Below, piece after piece: positions 12,062-24,610 of a DNA stretch of 64,000 nt; the first letter of the stretch is position 1; every line of letters starts with the position of its first letter. The translations under genes were made by a program, and so were the position numbers. The notes beneath the pieces are model-generated. The model was not told where the DNA came from. It did no database searches and worked only from the letters and a program-made list of their open reading frames with translations. This DNA comes from Climacium dendroides (lineage: Eukaryota; Streptophyta; Bryopsida; Hypnales; Climaciaceae), in assembly GCA_950106755.1 (NCBI GenBank), contig OX467082.1, positions 15,562,001 to 15,626,000 of the forward strand, in the 5' to 3' direction.

Positions 12062-12491
12062 AGGATATTGAACTTGTGTATGGACCTTGTAATAGCAATC
12101 CCCATCACACATATAAGCGCCATCACACCCTGGACAATATGGATTCATGATCTTGCCGCAAACCTAACACTTTTGCCACTATTTCTTGCCCCTTCCAACA
12201 AGATAATGGATTCCTCTATTCTAAATGTTGAGTTGCTGACAAGTTGGATCCGGCTTCATCTAGTGGTCGCATAACCAACAAGCAATTTTGTATTGGTATT
12301 TCTCTCTCTATTGGCTTCATTAACTTGGCTTCTTGAACATATTCTTTGTATAGAATATAACTATCCTCAATTGAAGGATCTAAGACAAAAATGAGAAGTC
12401 TATGCCACCACTTCAAAAATATGCTTCCAGAATGCTCTCCAATCTTCGTCAATAGTGAGGGCAAAGTGGACGCCTCAGTAATGCACACCAC
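12062..12491 (-). pseudogene. piggyBac-like transposase C-terminal remnant
   Basis: The minus strand from 12491 encodes KWWHRLLIFVLD and SYILYKEY, the pattern that closes the catalytic domain in piggyBac-like transposases (KWW or KWY, then an aliphatic helix, then N/S-A/Y-x-ILY). About 70 codons on, after a frame change near 12200, comes a cysteine cluster: C-x-VCGK, YCPGC, YMCDGDCYYKVH. That matches the C-terminal cysteine-rich zinc domain of the same family. In-frame stops and the shift show that it is dead. The Asp triad region is not recognisable upstream, so only the last third survives. Two piggyBac-like MITEs lie elsewhere in the window. Confidence 0.6.
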
Positions 12492-13772
12492 TTCTTCTAT
12501 TCATGGCGACACTTGTCCCTTGGCCAAATTGTAATCACAATGCAATCAAATTCAGGTGGCATTCCAACAATGACATCTACTACCAAATCGAAGAGCACTA
12601 GAATAGTACGTTGACCTTCCAATTATTGTATTGCATTCTCACATAGGACAAGCGAGCAAGATATTAGCGGCATTGCTGTCGCAGCACAGAGTAAGCAATT
12701 TCCCTATTATACTCACAAAAATCACTCTAGAGCATAACAAAATGACCCTAAAGATCGAACCCACGAGATCCTGTGAAGTAGCTAACCCTAACAAGGAGCT
12801 AAACCCAATTAACCCTTAAATTCTAATTTTCGGTTCTACCTCTGAAAACTGGAACATCCAAAACCAACCGGAAGACTACGACCAGATTTTATCCTAATTC
12901 CGGTTTCACTAGTTTTCCAGTTTATTGACTGACTTCCCAACTCAGGGCCCTCCAACTTCCGGTCCTAAGTGTCCTCCTAGGCGGATCCATTCCAGTCCAC
13001 CACTCCTTCCGTGACTTATAGTGGCTGAAGATCCACTCTACTATCCACTAATCCCCTAACTAACCCGAATCCGGTTTGGTCCTTCACAGCAATCCGGATG
13101 GCAATCCGGATCACAGGTCACACAAAGACCCTCCGTACGATTCTTTCATACTACAACGACCTTGATGCTGAATCCGTTCCGTACGAAGTTAGGTGACTAC
13201 AAGTGCACCCGTCCGTTTCAACCTCTACCAAGCTCTTCCATTTACCAACAACGGTGGCAAGACCTCACAGGAGTCAGGACACTCAACCGGATTTTCAATC
13301 CAGGAGTTCTAACGCAGCTAAGGAATCCCTCCCTATCCGCCTAGCCTAATCAACGGCTTTCTCACCCGGAATGCAAAGCTTCTGCAGATGCTGAGGATCT
13401 GAAATCCACTCCTAACTCTTCATAACCTACTCACATGTACTTAGAACCGGAAAAGACACATCAAAGGGAGAATTTTGCCAACACACCCATACATACCCTC
13501 TTACTGCAACTCCGTGCACTCTTGCCAACACTCGGGAAAAACACACAAAGCCAGATCAATAGAAAGTACACAAAGAAATGCCAAAAGAACTCTCTCAGTC
13601 TCCAGCTCAAAGACTGTTTTATATACAAAAAGCAAAAGCAAAAAGTGAATATACGATTTCCGCCTCTGAAGGCGCTGACAATTTGGTTCTATCTAATCCT
13701 AACCAGATTCTATTCTGATTCATACTCTACCAATCCAGTTCCTGCTTATAACTCCTACTTCTACAAAACTTC

Positions 13773-15509
13773 CTATTCTGCCTCGCATACTCGAGATCCG
13801 ATGGTAGGACTCTCGGCAAGTCTCTCCAACTGTTCGAACACCTCAGTTAGATTCCGGTTCCGTTCCCCATCCGGAGGTAGAGCCGGGCGATCTTCATCAA
13901 TTTCCGGGGAGTCTAAGTCAATCGGCTGCGGTCCGCTCGTGGACGTCTTCTTCTGTGCCCTGCTTGGCTGGGGCGTCTTGTCTTTCCCTGGTTCCTAAGC
14001 TGCCTCTTTCGGACACAAGTCCGGAAGTGAAAGTTCAGAGAGCCGGACCGGAATATCTGTCAGCTTCCGGCTGCTCTCCACGATCCGGTCCGCTGACTTC
14101 CGTGCCTTGGACAGGAGCTTCTCCATCTGCTCCTCAAAATCGGTGAGGATGTGCACCACCCTTGTTCCGGATATCTTCTTTTCCTTGTGCACCTCCTCTT
14201 CGAACAGGCACGCCTTGGTGATTGCGGCTCCGGGTCCTCCGAGCACGTTCTTCACCTCCGCGGCCAGTCTCATCATCTCCTCTGCCATCTCCCTTGTCGC
14301 GGTGGCGTTCTCGTTCAAGGCGAAAACCTCGGCTTTGAGGGTGTTAACCTCATCATGCTGTCGCTTGCTTTCCACCTTCATCTTCCGGAGCTCATCCGGA
14401 TTGATGATACTCTCAGCTACCCGGTGTGGCAGCTGACTGTCCGGTTCCGCTCCAATCAAGTGCGCGATCTCCCCAATCGTCCGCTTCTTGATTTCCCAAT
14501 CCGCCCGGATTCCGCAGAGGATCCCAACCAATTCGTCGAACGGATCTCCGATTCCCGATCCAATCCGGCTGGAGCCTCCATCTTGGACGACCGGGGTTGA
14601 ACCGGAGGCGTTCCTCGATTTCGGGTTGGCGTGGTCTTCTGCCTCTTGGAGATGAACTGCGGGTCCTCATCTTCCTCTTCTTCTTCTTCCTCCTCCTCGG
14701 TTTCGTTCCCGGAATCTGCTTCTTGGTCGAACTTGGATTCACCATACTTCATGGTCCGCTCTTAGGCCTTCCAAACCTTCATCTCCACTTCCGTCAATAA
14801 TTCTTGTTGCTGATAGAGGTGGTACACGTAAGGGTACAGTGGGGTGGCCCTACTTTTTCCTACTCTTGTAGTGAGTTGAGACACCAGATCGAAGAAGATC
14901 CGGCCCTAGTCTACTCTCCGGTTTCCGCACAACGCTCTGAAAATTGTATTACCTAGGATGATGGTCACCCTGGTGGGCTTTTTCGGATGCAAGACCGGAA
15001 CAAGGAACTGTAGCAGACGACGCTCCCGGTCATCGATACAATCTTCTACCGCGTAGCCATCCTTCGGATTCACGGCACTTCCGAACTTGCCCTGGGTGAA
15101 ATCATCCTTCCGGCTGGCAAGCCCGAGTCCTCCCGTCCGGAATCCGTAGACGGCTCGCCACAAATCCTCGGTCCACTGGACCGGATTCCCTCTCAGGGTG
15201 TTATCGAACTCGTTCGATATGCCACCCATGAGCTCCCTAATCATCCTCTCATCCTTAAAACCCCAAGGTTTCAAGGCTAATCCCTGACAACCCATGGATG
15301 CTAAGTCATCCATGAGTTCTCCTTGTTCCGGTTCCTTGGTCAGCATGACCGGAACCACTTTTCCTTAACTTTACTTCATTCGGGGGTGGGGTGCTAGAGC
15401 CTGGTCTCTTCCGGTTCAGCCGCAGCATGAGGGCAGCCCTACCCGGATTCACTCCTGACCTAACAAGGGAGCGCTCACACTCTGATCTTCCGCTCCACCT
15501 GCAAAACAA
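13773..15509 (-). pseudogene. Decayed transposon ORF (gag-like / plant transposon protein)
   Basis: One long minus-strand frame runs from 15358 (or 15509 after a frame change near 15350) to a TAG at 13773-13775. It is broken by in-frame stops at 14906-14908, 14762-14764 and 13995-13997, and by a frame change in a run of Glu codons near 14660-14700. The N-terminal part has globular patterns (QWTEDLWRAVYGFRTGG, VLHPKKPTRVTI, NTIFRALCGNRRVD). It is followed by a Tyr/Pro-rich helix (YPYVYHLYQQQELLTEVE), a Glu-rich tract, a second domain (GILCGIRADWEIKKRTIGE) and a coiled coil (about 14000-14350). I see no zinc knuckle, protease or polymerase, so it would be a gag-like or non-autonomous element protein. 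It resembles, from memory, multicopy plant mobile-element proteins; the family name is uncertain. Confidence 0.55.
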
Positions 15510-15746
15510 TCTCCTTGCTCACACTCTCAGCCTCTCGTTGTTCCGTATCCGCTCGCGCTCAAGTCTCACCCAGTCGCGCCCGGAGGCGATCTCTCCGTCT
15601 CACCCGTTATCCCTCTCACTCACTACCGGACTCTCTCACACTCTCAGCTCCTCGCCGCCATAACGGAAAGGATCAGGCGCTAGGACAGGAAACGACAACA
15701 CGAAGATAACGCGAAAACGAAAGACCTGAAAATGGGCAGGGTCAGG

Positions 15747-15755
15747 CCTTATATA
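15747..15755 (-). promoter_or_regulatory. TATA box of the decayed element
   Basis: The minus strand reads TATATAAGG in a CG-rich context about 240 bp upstream of the ORF that starts at 15509. A similar minus-strand TATATAAAAC lies at 13616-13625, just past the end of the ORF. Confidence 0.45.
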
Positions 15756-15900
15756 GACCTGACGCCCTAGACTAGTCATTATGACAGGTCGGACATCCGG
15801 TCCGGTCCTTGTCATCCGGTTCTCTTCGATCCGGTCAAGGAGAATCCAGTTGGAATTCCATTCCGGTTGGAAAGCCAATCCGGTCCGCTTCTACCTAGAA

Positions 15901-18069
15901 TCGGATTAGTTCCTTAAGGTTCTCTTATGACTATTTTTGATTTATCTCCCTCCTTTTAGCTGGATTCGGATACCTATTTCTAATTTCCGTTCCACTCAAA
16001 AAGGTAAACAAAAAAAAATAAAAAATATGAATTGTCACAATTGCCTAACTTGTAATGAGAGTATTGTACGCTAAACCGCAACGGCCTAGGCCTCTATAGG
16101 AAGTCCTATTGAATGGATAAGCAACGACTACCTTGTTGGGTAGAAATTGGCGCCAAATTCTAGACCTGGTAAAGAGCCTGGTGTCAAACTGGGAAGATGT
16201 CGTGTGACGTCACGTTTTGTTGGTGATTTTTCAACTCATTTTCACTAAACACTCAAGCTTGCCAATACCTCTTCCAATGAATCACTCTCCCTACAATATA
16301 TTGTAATCCTAAACTTCGATCAAACAAGTGCAGTAGAAACTACACTCAATTTCCTACACATCACTATTTAGTCATCTTGTCATCTAGAACCGCCTCGGCA
16401 CCCTAAATCGCATTTCAAAGTCCGTAAAGGCAATTTTTGCCTCCTCCGGCTCCAAGGGGTTAATACATCAATTTACACTACAAATATCACATGCCAAATT
16501 TTAAGTACTATTTCATATATGAAATTTTATAATAAAATACACTGATTCCATTTACTAAAGCATTGTTATGCTTTCAATCCATAATCACAAAGATCAAGCC
16601 CAAACTATCTATCTTTCTTACTTCATCTAGACGAGGACAGAGAGATATATCCGGTGACTTTTTAGACGGATTCTCCCCATCCCACAAAAATAAAGTTCAA
16701 ATATATTTCTATATACAAAAAAGCTTTACAAATCAAATATGACTATTTAGTGAAAAGATGCAAGTGACCCCCTCGTCCTTGCCTCCCCCCTCATTTTTTA
16801 TTTTCAAAAATTTCAGATGTTGGTAGATTAAATTCAAGACTACATCCATTAGTAGATTAAATTCAAGACTACAGTCACCATACACTGCAAATTTCAAGAC
16901 TTTTACCTTTATATAATTTGATTTGATTTTGGTCGTAATCGTATGCCATTGATTTCTAGACTATCACCTTTCCAATTTCAGTTTGGATTCTATTGTTATT
17001 AAGTCAAAAGCTCTGACTATACTCTAGAACTTTGACTCCGCAATTCCGCAATATGAAACCTTACATCCTAAGCTATCACCAACCTACAGAAGCCTCAATA
17101 TTGCAAAAACTAATTAGCAAGCCGCATGGTGGAAAGAGAGAAAATGGGTGCACAACCAACTACACTCATGAGTAGATTGTCACACAAGGAGGTAAGTTTT
17201 TAAATTTTATTTTGGAAAATTCTAAGAACTTGATTGATTTTGAGGGTACCTCACAATACCCCAAAAATTAGTCAATATTTTGAACTTCTATTGCTCTCTT
17301 GCTCAACTCCTACACTTTAGTCGTCAAGATCTCAAGTGTATAAGTATTCATCAAGTCTTGGCAAGTTGCAATTGCCGTCTGATGCGAGGGCCACTTCAAG
17401 ATCACTCTCCATCTTCAAACGTTGTAAAAGAAGGGTCCGCAAATAATCTGCAAGTAAGCATTCTTATTCTTTGAAAAACAAATATTGGCTACTTCTGGGG
17501 TTCTCATCCTTGCTATTGGTTCCATTTCTTTAGAACTAATCTTTGTCTGAAATCACTAACTACCTCAGAGTGTTGTCATTCAGTAGTTTGAAATCAATAG
17601 CAATTGAAATAACTATTTTACTTTCTAAACTCTGGAAGTCAAGAGCACCATAGATCCTCTAATGGATTCAATTCTTGTAGATAGGCATCGGATTGTCAAT
17701 GAATGATACAAGTAGCACACTATCCCTACAATAATTGTCTTTTGAATGGTATAATTCAAACAATATGTTCCAACTCAATGTACAATTAGACTTGAATAAA
17801 CAGTGAACTTTGAATTAATGACAAGAATTTCATTCTTCAGTATAAAGTACAAATTGGTAACTGATTTGCTCAAAGTGGTACATGAAGAATGAAAACAATA
17901 AAATAAAAAATTAGTATGCACTTCCTAACATGTACTTCTTTCATCAGTGCAGGTGTTTCAGCTTGGATGTTGGCGTGGGATGTTCGCTCATGCTCCGGCC
18001 TATCGTCATCTCTTGCATGACTCCGGGTGTTCATCTCCATCTTGACTAGCCCTCCTTGTTGCTAAACTC
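15901..18069. other. Gene-free AT-rich DNA
   Basis: I see no gene. A short direct repeat, AGATTAAATTCAAGACTACA, occurs twice near 16826-16875. The rest is unstructured to the eye. Confidence 0.4.
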
Positions 18070-18630
18070 GGGAGGTGCACTTAGTTCTACTACAACAAAC
18101 CACGTGCAAACAAGTGGTTTCTAATAAACTATAATTTTAGCTTCAAATTTTGAACATTGTTTACTAATGACTATAGGATTCTACTCCCAAAATTTCAAAC
18201 TCAAATAAAATATGGGATGATTTCTAAAAGAGATTAAAAATGCACTAAAATGGCATGTTTTTTTAACTCAAATAATTTTAGAAAACACATTTAGATGACC
18301 ATTGCATCAATATTCAACTCAAAATGAGCTTTCAATAGAGAGTTATTTTTAGGAATTTTTGATCATTTTTTAAACAATTTTATCTTATATAATATAAGGG
18401 TGTGAAAGTTGTTTTTCAATTTTATAGTGTATTTTTTCACTTCAAAAATTTATAATTAATTATTATTAACAAATAAAAATATCAATAATTCAAAACATAA
18501 ACTTTCAAAGTAGAAAAATCTATTCATATTTTTTTCGTTTTATTTTATTTAAAATTCAAAAAGTATATAAGGGATCTAAAGTTTTGTTTGCATATGGTTT
18601 TTATTGGACACTCTAGGTGCCTCCCCCCCC
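18070..18630 (+). repeat. Dispersed repeat family R1, copy A
   Basis: About 560 bp that recurs at 39285-39791 (same orientation) and 53514-54047 (opposite orientation). Shared landmarks include TTCAAATTTTGA, AATGCACTAAAATGGCATG, CAATATTCAACTCAAAAT, CTTTCAATAGAGAGTTATTT and AACAAATAAAAATAT. The ends carry GGTGCACTTAG on the left and AGGTGCCTCCCCC on the right. It has no coding capacity and looks like a non-autonomous transposon. Confidence 0.85.
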
Positions 18631-21474
18631 GAACTACTAAAAACCAAGCAAAAGAAACTCAAGGATTGAAAGACGAGAAGGCATTAAAAAACAAGTAACT
18701 AAAAATTGTTGAGCAATGGATTGATCTCAAATAGGTGAAGATGTGAGGATTGAAGGCAAACTGAAGACCAATTTGTAAGAGCTAAGAAGAGCTTAGTTGG
18801 CTCTCAAATTTCCGTGGCAAACTATAGGGAGCCAAATCCTTAATTCTTGTTATTCACATTCCTCACCTATTTTAGCATAAGATCCTTCTACATCTCACTC
18901 ATATAGAATTTATTCAAGGAACAGAATGTTTAGCATCCCACTAAGATGTGGTTGCTTGAATTTTTTGAATTTACTAAATACAAACACCAATGTTTATTCT
19001 TTGCACTATAGCCACCAACTATTAAAGGTTGTGGGTTTTAGGTTGACATTAATTTGAATTCGGAAACGATTGTGCTAAAGTCACTCTAACTTTGAATGTA
19101 CTGTGATGCACAAATTAGAGATAAAGTCTGTATTCTATTTTAGTTGGAATTCATTTTTTTTACTATTCAACTTCCATCAAATTTCCAATATCCTTTTTCA
19201 ATCTTGCAGATGCTCTTCTATGTAAATGAAGACAAATCCAAATTTTCTATTTTGATTAAAGATATCATAAAGTCAGAAGTTGACAATGCAGAGGCATAGT
19301 GATTCACAGTGCATATTGAGTTCTATTTTTATGAATGGTGCAACTATAATGAAACATTATCCTTATAAATTAAACCTCTTACATTTTATTGTGAATTTAT
19401 AGTTGAACCCCTAAGCAACATTCTTGGAAATTAAAAAGAATTTAATTGAAATGAAAAGATGCAAAGTATCTTAAGTGTTTGATTTATTAATTATCTTGTA
19501 TTGTGTTACAAATTGATTGTTGCAACACAATGAGGCACTCTATAACATCACAAACACCTATAGTTGAAACGAGAAGACTCAAATCTTTCTCTTGCACCTA
19601 TTCTCTTACCTAGGAAAGAGATTTCTTTGCAATACTATGTAATTAATATTGGAAATCTACTCTAGAAATGACTTATGACATCTTCATTCATCCAAGAAAT
19701 TAGGATTAGTATGGAATAGTATTCAAATTTTCTTTGATACTATTGTGTATCACATATTGTGATTTGTACTAATGAAACTTGGAATGATGTTTGACAATAT
19801 ATACCATAAAAGGGTATCTTTTTCTATTTGTTTCCCTTGAAAAACATGGATAATATTTTTTTTTGTATTTTTACCATTGATAGTATGTTATAAAAAATAT
19901 ATATCCTATGAAAGAAAGTATTGGTTCCTTGAATGAAACTCATAGAAGTCATATAATCTAAAGTGACATATTCTAGCAATTGATACGCATATAGAATGAA
20001 TATCTTGAATTTATTGATGTCTTCTAATTATGGATGTTCATATAGAATTTATATCCATAGTTTAATCATACTCCAAAATACATGTTACTAAATACCTTAC
20101 TAGCATGACCTTGATAAAGAAATATTCATATTCTTTGAAAATAGTCAAGAAAGAAGAAATGGCCATAGAAAACAAAGTTTTGGTTTAATTTGTAAATGGG
20201 ATTCACAAAACAAGTATTATATATTTGCCCGAAAATTTTAATAAATGAGTAATATATCCTCAACTAATTAGACATGTTCAATAAAAGATACTTAAACATT
20301 TTGTGTATCATATATAATTCTATGACTACACTCTTTCCTTTTTGCATTAATATTTTTATGACATTGATTATAGGATTCTTATACAATATTACTGGAATAA
20401 AATGTAAGCCAATTGAAGAATTATCCTAATTGAAACACAATGTACATATTTTATTCATTTGGACACTTATATATACGTTGACCACACATAGTCTGTTGTA
20501 TCATTTTAATTTATATTTTCTTCAAATATTATGTGTAGAATTCTATTCAATCAAATTAAATCCTTTTGTAACTTTACATATTACGTAAATGAAGGTAATA
20601 GGCAGAAGTAGACATTACTAACCTCAAGAAGTGTGTTACTTTTAATTTGAACTAAAAATTAATAAATAAGAGAATGAAGTCTTCATTTTCACTTTCATTT
20701 TTATATCAATTTAAGATCCTCATGGGTTAAAATGTGATATTTCTAATTAAAAAAGACATAAAAAATTGTTATGAAGCCATAATAAGAATATGAAGAACGA
20801 TGTGAATATAAATTTAAAAATGGATTGTTGTCTCATGAACACCTTATATGAAATGTTAGGAAGAAGTTAATCTTAAATTTTACCTAAATTTATTGTAGTA
20901 AGCTTTAAATTTTATATCATTCTTCAAAACTACAAAGAAAGGTGGCACTAGAAGGACAAACCATCTTCATTATGCTACAAGTAATATTTAAAAATATTTC
21001 TCAATGATAAAAAAATATAACTACCTTGATATGTACCTTTATCTATCTTTAGAGTTTTGGGCATTGTCATGTGAATATTCACATACAAAGACTGCAAAAT
21101 GTTGAAATGCACACATCAAAGTCTCTAATGAAATCAAATTCTATATTGGACAAAAAGCGCTATAGAATGCAACTATAAAAATTGTACTCTACTTCTATCA
21201 ATATATATGGGATTTAGTGATGCTTACTTATTGGAGTTCCTCTTCTCTTGAAGTATTTTGTGAACTAATGTTATCCTATGACAACGCTTGTATAGAGTCC
21301 ACATTATGCATTTCAGCATCTTCTTTTTGACAGTGACACATTCTATGAAGCAAAGTACTATATGGAGGTTCCCAATTACTGACTGACTTGTCTTTGACAA
21401 AACTCTCTTTCTACGAGTCATTCTAGATCTTCTAAGCACCTTGCAAGATGAGAAATATAGAAAAATATGCCTCT
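18631..21474. other. Gene-free AT-rich DNA
   Basis: Very AT-rich sequence with stops in all frames. I see no repeats longer than short words, no tRNA, and no gene. Confidence 0.4.
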
Positions 21475-21477
21475 TAT

Positions 21478-21825
21478 CACTATAACAAAACATGGTAAAA
21501 AATAACCGCACTCAAAATCAAGTGCGGTTCTTTTGTCCACGTTTTTGTGCAGGCCCACTATGCACATAGACAACTTCTTTTGCAATTTCCGATTGAAAAT
21601 TTTAAAATTTTAGGGTGTGTGATATACCATTGGAAAGGTATTGAAAATATATCATACGCCCCAAAATTTCCAATGGTATATCACACGCCCCAAAATTTTA
21701 AAAATTTCAGTCAGAAATTGCAAAAGAAGCTAATGGCCCACTACGCGTGCACGCACAGAAACGTGGTCAAAAGAATTGCACTCAATTTTGAGTGTGGGTT
21801 TTTTTTACCATGTTTTGTTAAAGTG
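21478..21825. mobile_element. CACTA-type MITE, long hairpin, 3-bp target duplication
   Basis: The left end reads CACTATAACAAAACATGG and the right end, on the other strand, CACTTTAACAAAACATGG. The arms pair for most of the 348 bp, sharing CTTTTGCAATTTC and GTGTGATATACCATTGG. TAT lies on both sides (21475-21477 and 21826-21828). There is no ORF of note inside. A transcript would fold into a near-complete hairpin. Confidence 0.85.
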
Positions 21826-21828
21826 TAT

Positions 21829-23308
21829 GCTTTTTAGATTGTTCTAAGATAAGAATGAAAATACTACAACTGTTTGAATGTATAAGTTGAGAGTATAATC
21901 TATGACAAAAATCATTAAAAACTAGTAATCCTAAGTAAGTCATATGGCGTGGAAGACACTATAGTTTGAAGAATTGGAAAAGCCTTATATCTATTTCAAA
22001 GTTGTGTACAACTTACCTACAATGCCCTATTGTATTTTAAAGTGTTGACAGTAGACTCTATTAGGAATGAAAAAATAAGAAACTTGACAATGACTTGAAT
22101 GCACCATCTATTTAAAAAACGGAGGTGATACTAAAAGCAGTGTAACAGTGACCTTTGCCTTGCTACCATAGTCAAAATGAAAGATATACAATGAATATTC
22201 TTTTGTTGCAACTACTTTTTGGTACACACATCTAGAGTGTGTTTTATAGAGCTACCAAACACACTTACAATATGCTTGACATAGCTGCACTAGGCATTTA
22301 ATGAATCTATAGAAAGTTGTGTTTGGAATGTGGTGTGTTGCGCTTGGGATATGGTGTGAGTATGTAACAGCTAGTGACTTTTAAAATAGTAATTATTGAA
22401 CCACTTGCTTATATTGTGCTATCCCTTTCATCAAGTGATGGTAAAGTTGTAAAGGTACCATGTCACAAAGGTACTTAAAGAAAATGAATTCTTCATATGC
22501 CACCAAAGATTGCCTTATTTCTTTTCCATTTTTTTGAGTTTGTGTACTATTGAGGATGACATGCATTTGTATAGATGGTTATGATGTTCCACTTGTTTTT
22601 CTTGTAGAAAATGGAGGTCGGATTACAGTCATGAACCATCTATTACATATTTACTTTAAGTTTGTGGAATCTACAATCTATATCAAAAAAGAGAAGAAAT
22701 CCGAATCAAGAGAGTTATAGTAGTTAATTCTTATAGTGAAGCTAGTGGAGGAAGGTAGGCATTGCTGGTACCTTGCATTTAGAAATTATAGAACTTATAG
22801 GTTGCCCTTGTCTATACTAGCAGTTTCAACAAAGATCCTAAGTCAACAATTAGATGCATTCACAATGGATATGCCATATACCACTCACGCAATATCACCA
22901 AGTCCACTTCGTGAAGTATTTTCCGTCCTTCGTAATAGTGCAATCCTCATAGCAATGAAGATTGAGAAACTAGATCCTATCATAAAGTTGTCTAACAAAT
23001 TGGAAGGAAAGTCTCCAATTTAAAGCTTCTGCAGGAAACATATTCTTTGCAAGCCTCATCGAATGAACATGTCTTTCTGAAATCCGAGTCTTGCACACTA
23101 TCAAATAGCCCTGCCTAGTTTTTGTTGTCTCATCCTCTATTGCATCCGAATGTAGTCGACAAAGTAAGTATAATAGAATGTTTAAATAGATGTACTAGCC
23201 AATATGCACTACAATAGAAATGAATTGTCAACAATGGATCTCAACAGTGTGAAGCACCATTGAGAGTAATATCTTCCAATAGTAGTCAATGGTGATGTCA
23301 TCTTTGAG
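21829..23308. other. AT-rich DNA, no identified gene
   Basis: A 95-codon frame at 22736-23023 (plus) has no recognisable domain and could be a remnant of the N-terminal part of the transposase-like relic that follows. The rest is non-coding to the eye. Confidence 0.3.
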
Positions 23309-24610
23309 TTGCCTCCATGTCGCTCATCTTCACCTTTATTAGCAATTCATAACTTAGAAAGAATACACAAGAAGTACAATAGACATCTATGGTGTAAGTT
23401 GGTGATGACGAACATTCACAACACCGACAACTTGAAGTTTTGTAAGTCACATTGCAGTAGTCATCTTGTTTGTATGAATATAGATTGTGATTACTTCAAG
23501 AGGGTTGAAAAATGCAACAAAATTGAGTGGACTGGATATACAACCTTCCCTTTGGGAGTAGGAGAGATTGTTCCAAAAGAGCGTATTTTTGTTTGCAAAA
23601 TTTGCAAGGTAAGCCCTACATACATCAACACATATTATGCTAAAATTTATTATTGCTATAGTGAAAATCCAAAAGTAAGTAGGACTATTATTTCATTTAG
23701 AAGACCATACTCATTCATTAGTAAAAGGCATGTATAGAGATTCTATGGAAACAATTTGCAAACTAATTGCGGAGCAAGTGGCAAAGACATTGATAGTCAC
23801 CAACTCCACAATTGCACTCTCTGCTAGCAAAAACTTCCTAACAAACTATTTGTTTCACAATAGACAAGGAGAGAAGGAGATGTTGAAGGGCGAGGAACTT
23901 AAAGAGGTAATGGATTGGTTCTAGTAATTGAGTAGTCTCAACATATGCAATGTGATCTCTTCATTTTGCCTAAATAACCAAGGAAGTGTCATTGACAATA
24001 TCATGACTATGAAAGAAAAGTTGAAGTTCAAATTCATACATGATAGCATCTTTCCTAGCCAAGGCAAAAAAAAGGTTTATATTTTCAAGATGCTTATCGA
24101 AGGACCTGAAAGTAGAGTGAACCTAGTGAAATGTGAAAGGAATTTTCAGAATGAATGAATGATGTTTGACCATGTAAAGTGTGTAAATAAGTGGACTACA
24201 ATGACTTGCTACGTGTACGGTGTGAATCACCCAAACTTCAAAGAATTCATGGCAGATAGCATTATGGCCAATTGGAATGCTGTACATATTGTGTATAGCA
24301 GTAGTTTAGCCAATGAGAAGATGGAAAATTATGAGAGGACATTCTTATTGCATTAGACTACCTTACTTCAAAAACACAAGCAAAAACACATCAAAGAAGG
24401 ATTTTAGCAACAACACAATATACTATGTAAACAATATAAAAATTCAAAGACTATGGAGGAGGTAGAGACATGGTACCTTGCAATTCATTCATTGTGGTTA
24501 TTATCACAAGATGCCATGGAAGATGTGCTTCATCACTTGAACTGTTGGCTTGCATTTTGACATTTTTGGTACCGATAGTAGGGACACTTCATGCAAATGA
24601 TAAGCTTCAT
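23309..24610 (+). pseudogene. Decayed transposase-like gene, part 1
   Basis: The frame from 23309 carries a Cys/His cluster (C-x3-HCSSHLVC, N-x2-CDYF) and a second pair (FVCKIC). The reading then moves to another frame near 23727-23740 and continues through IAEQVAKTLIVTNSTIALSA. A later segment reads FKEFMADSIMANWNAVHIVY, which looks like the D-containing core of a transposase. A tail with LAF-x-HFWYR follows, ending about 24610. Stops in this frame lie at 23922-23927, 24156-24158 and 24354-24356. The product would have been a large zinc-finger transposase-like protein. I recall similar long hypothetical proteins in moss genomes but cannot place the superfamily. Confidence 0.5.

Larger units (their letters stand above)
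12830..15900. repeat. GC-richer block dense in CCGG words
   Basis: Compared with its AT-rich flanks this 3-kb block is visibly richer in GC. CCGG-centred words (CCGGAT, CCGGTT, TTCCGG) recur every few tens of bases through both the coding and the non-coding parts. It contains the broken ORF at 13773-15509. The pattern begins just after 12830 and stops near 15900. I could not define terminal repeats or a target duplication. Confidence 0.7.

Noticed and set aside
13435..13998. Long plus-strand open frame of 187 codons
   Set aside because: It is antisense to the better supported minus-strand transposon ORF and has no protein-like motif. Its openness follows from the codon use of the opposite strand.
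14107..14600. Plus-strand open frames of 109 and 149 codons
   Set aside because: Both are mirror frames of the coiled-coil part of the minus-strand relic.
16146..16154. TGGCGCCA as a possible retrotransposon primer-binding site
   Set aside because: It is a short palindrome with no adjacent long terminal repeat found, and the nearby element is read on the other strand.
12809..16463. TTAACCC at 12809 and GGGGTTAA at 16456-16463 as ends of one large piggyBac element around the CCGG block
   Set aside because: Only about seven bases match, and similar words occur elsewhere by chance, for example near 42357.
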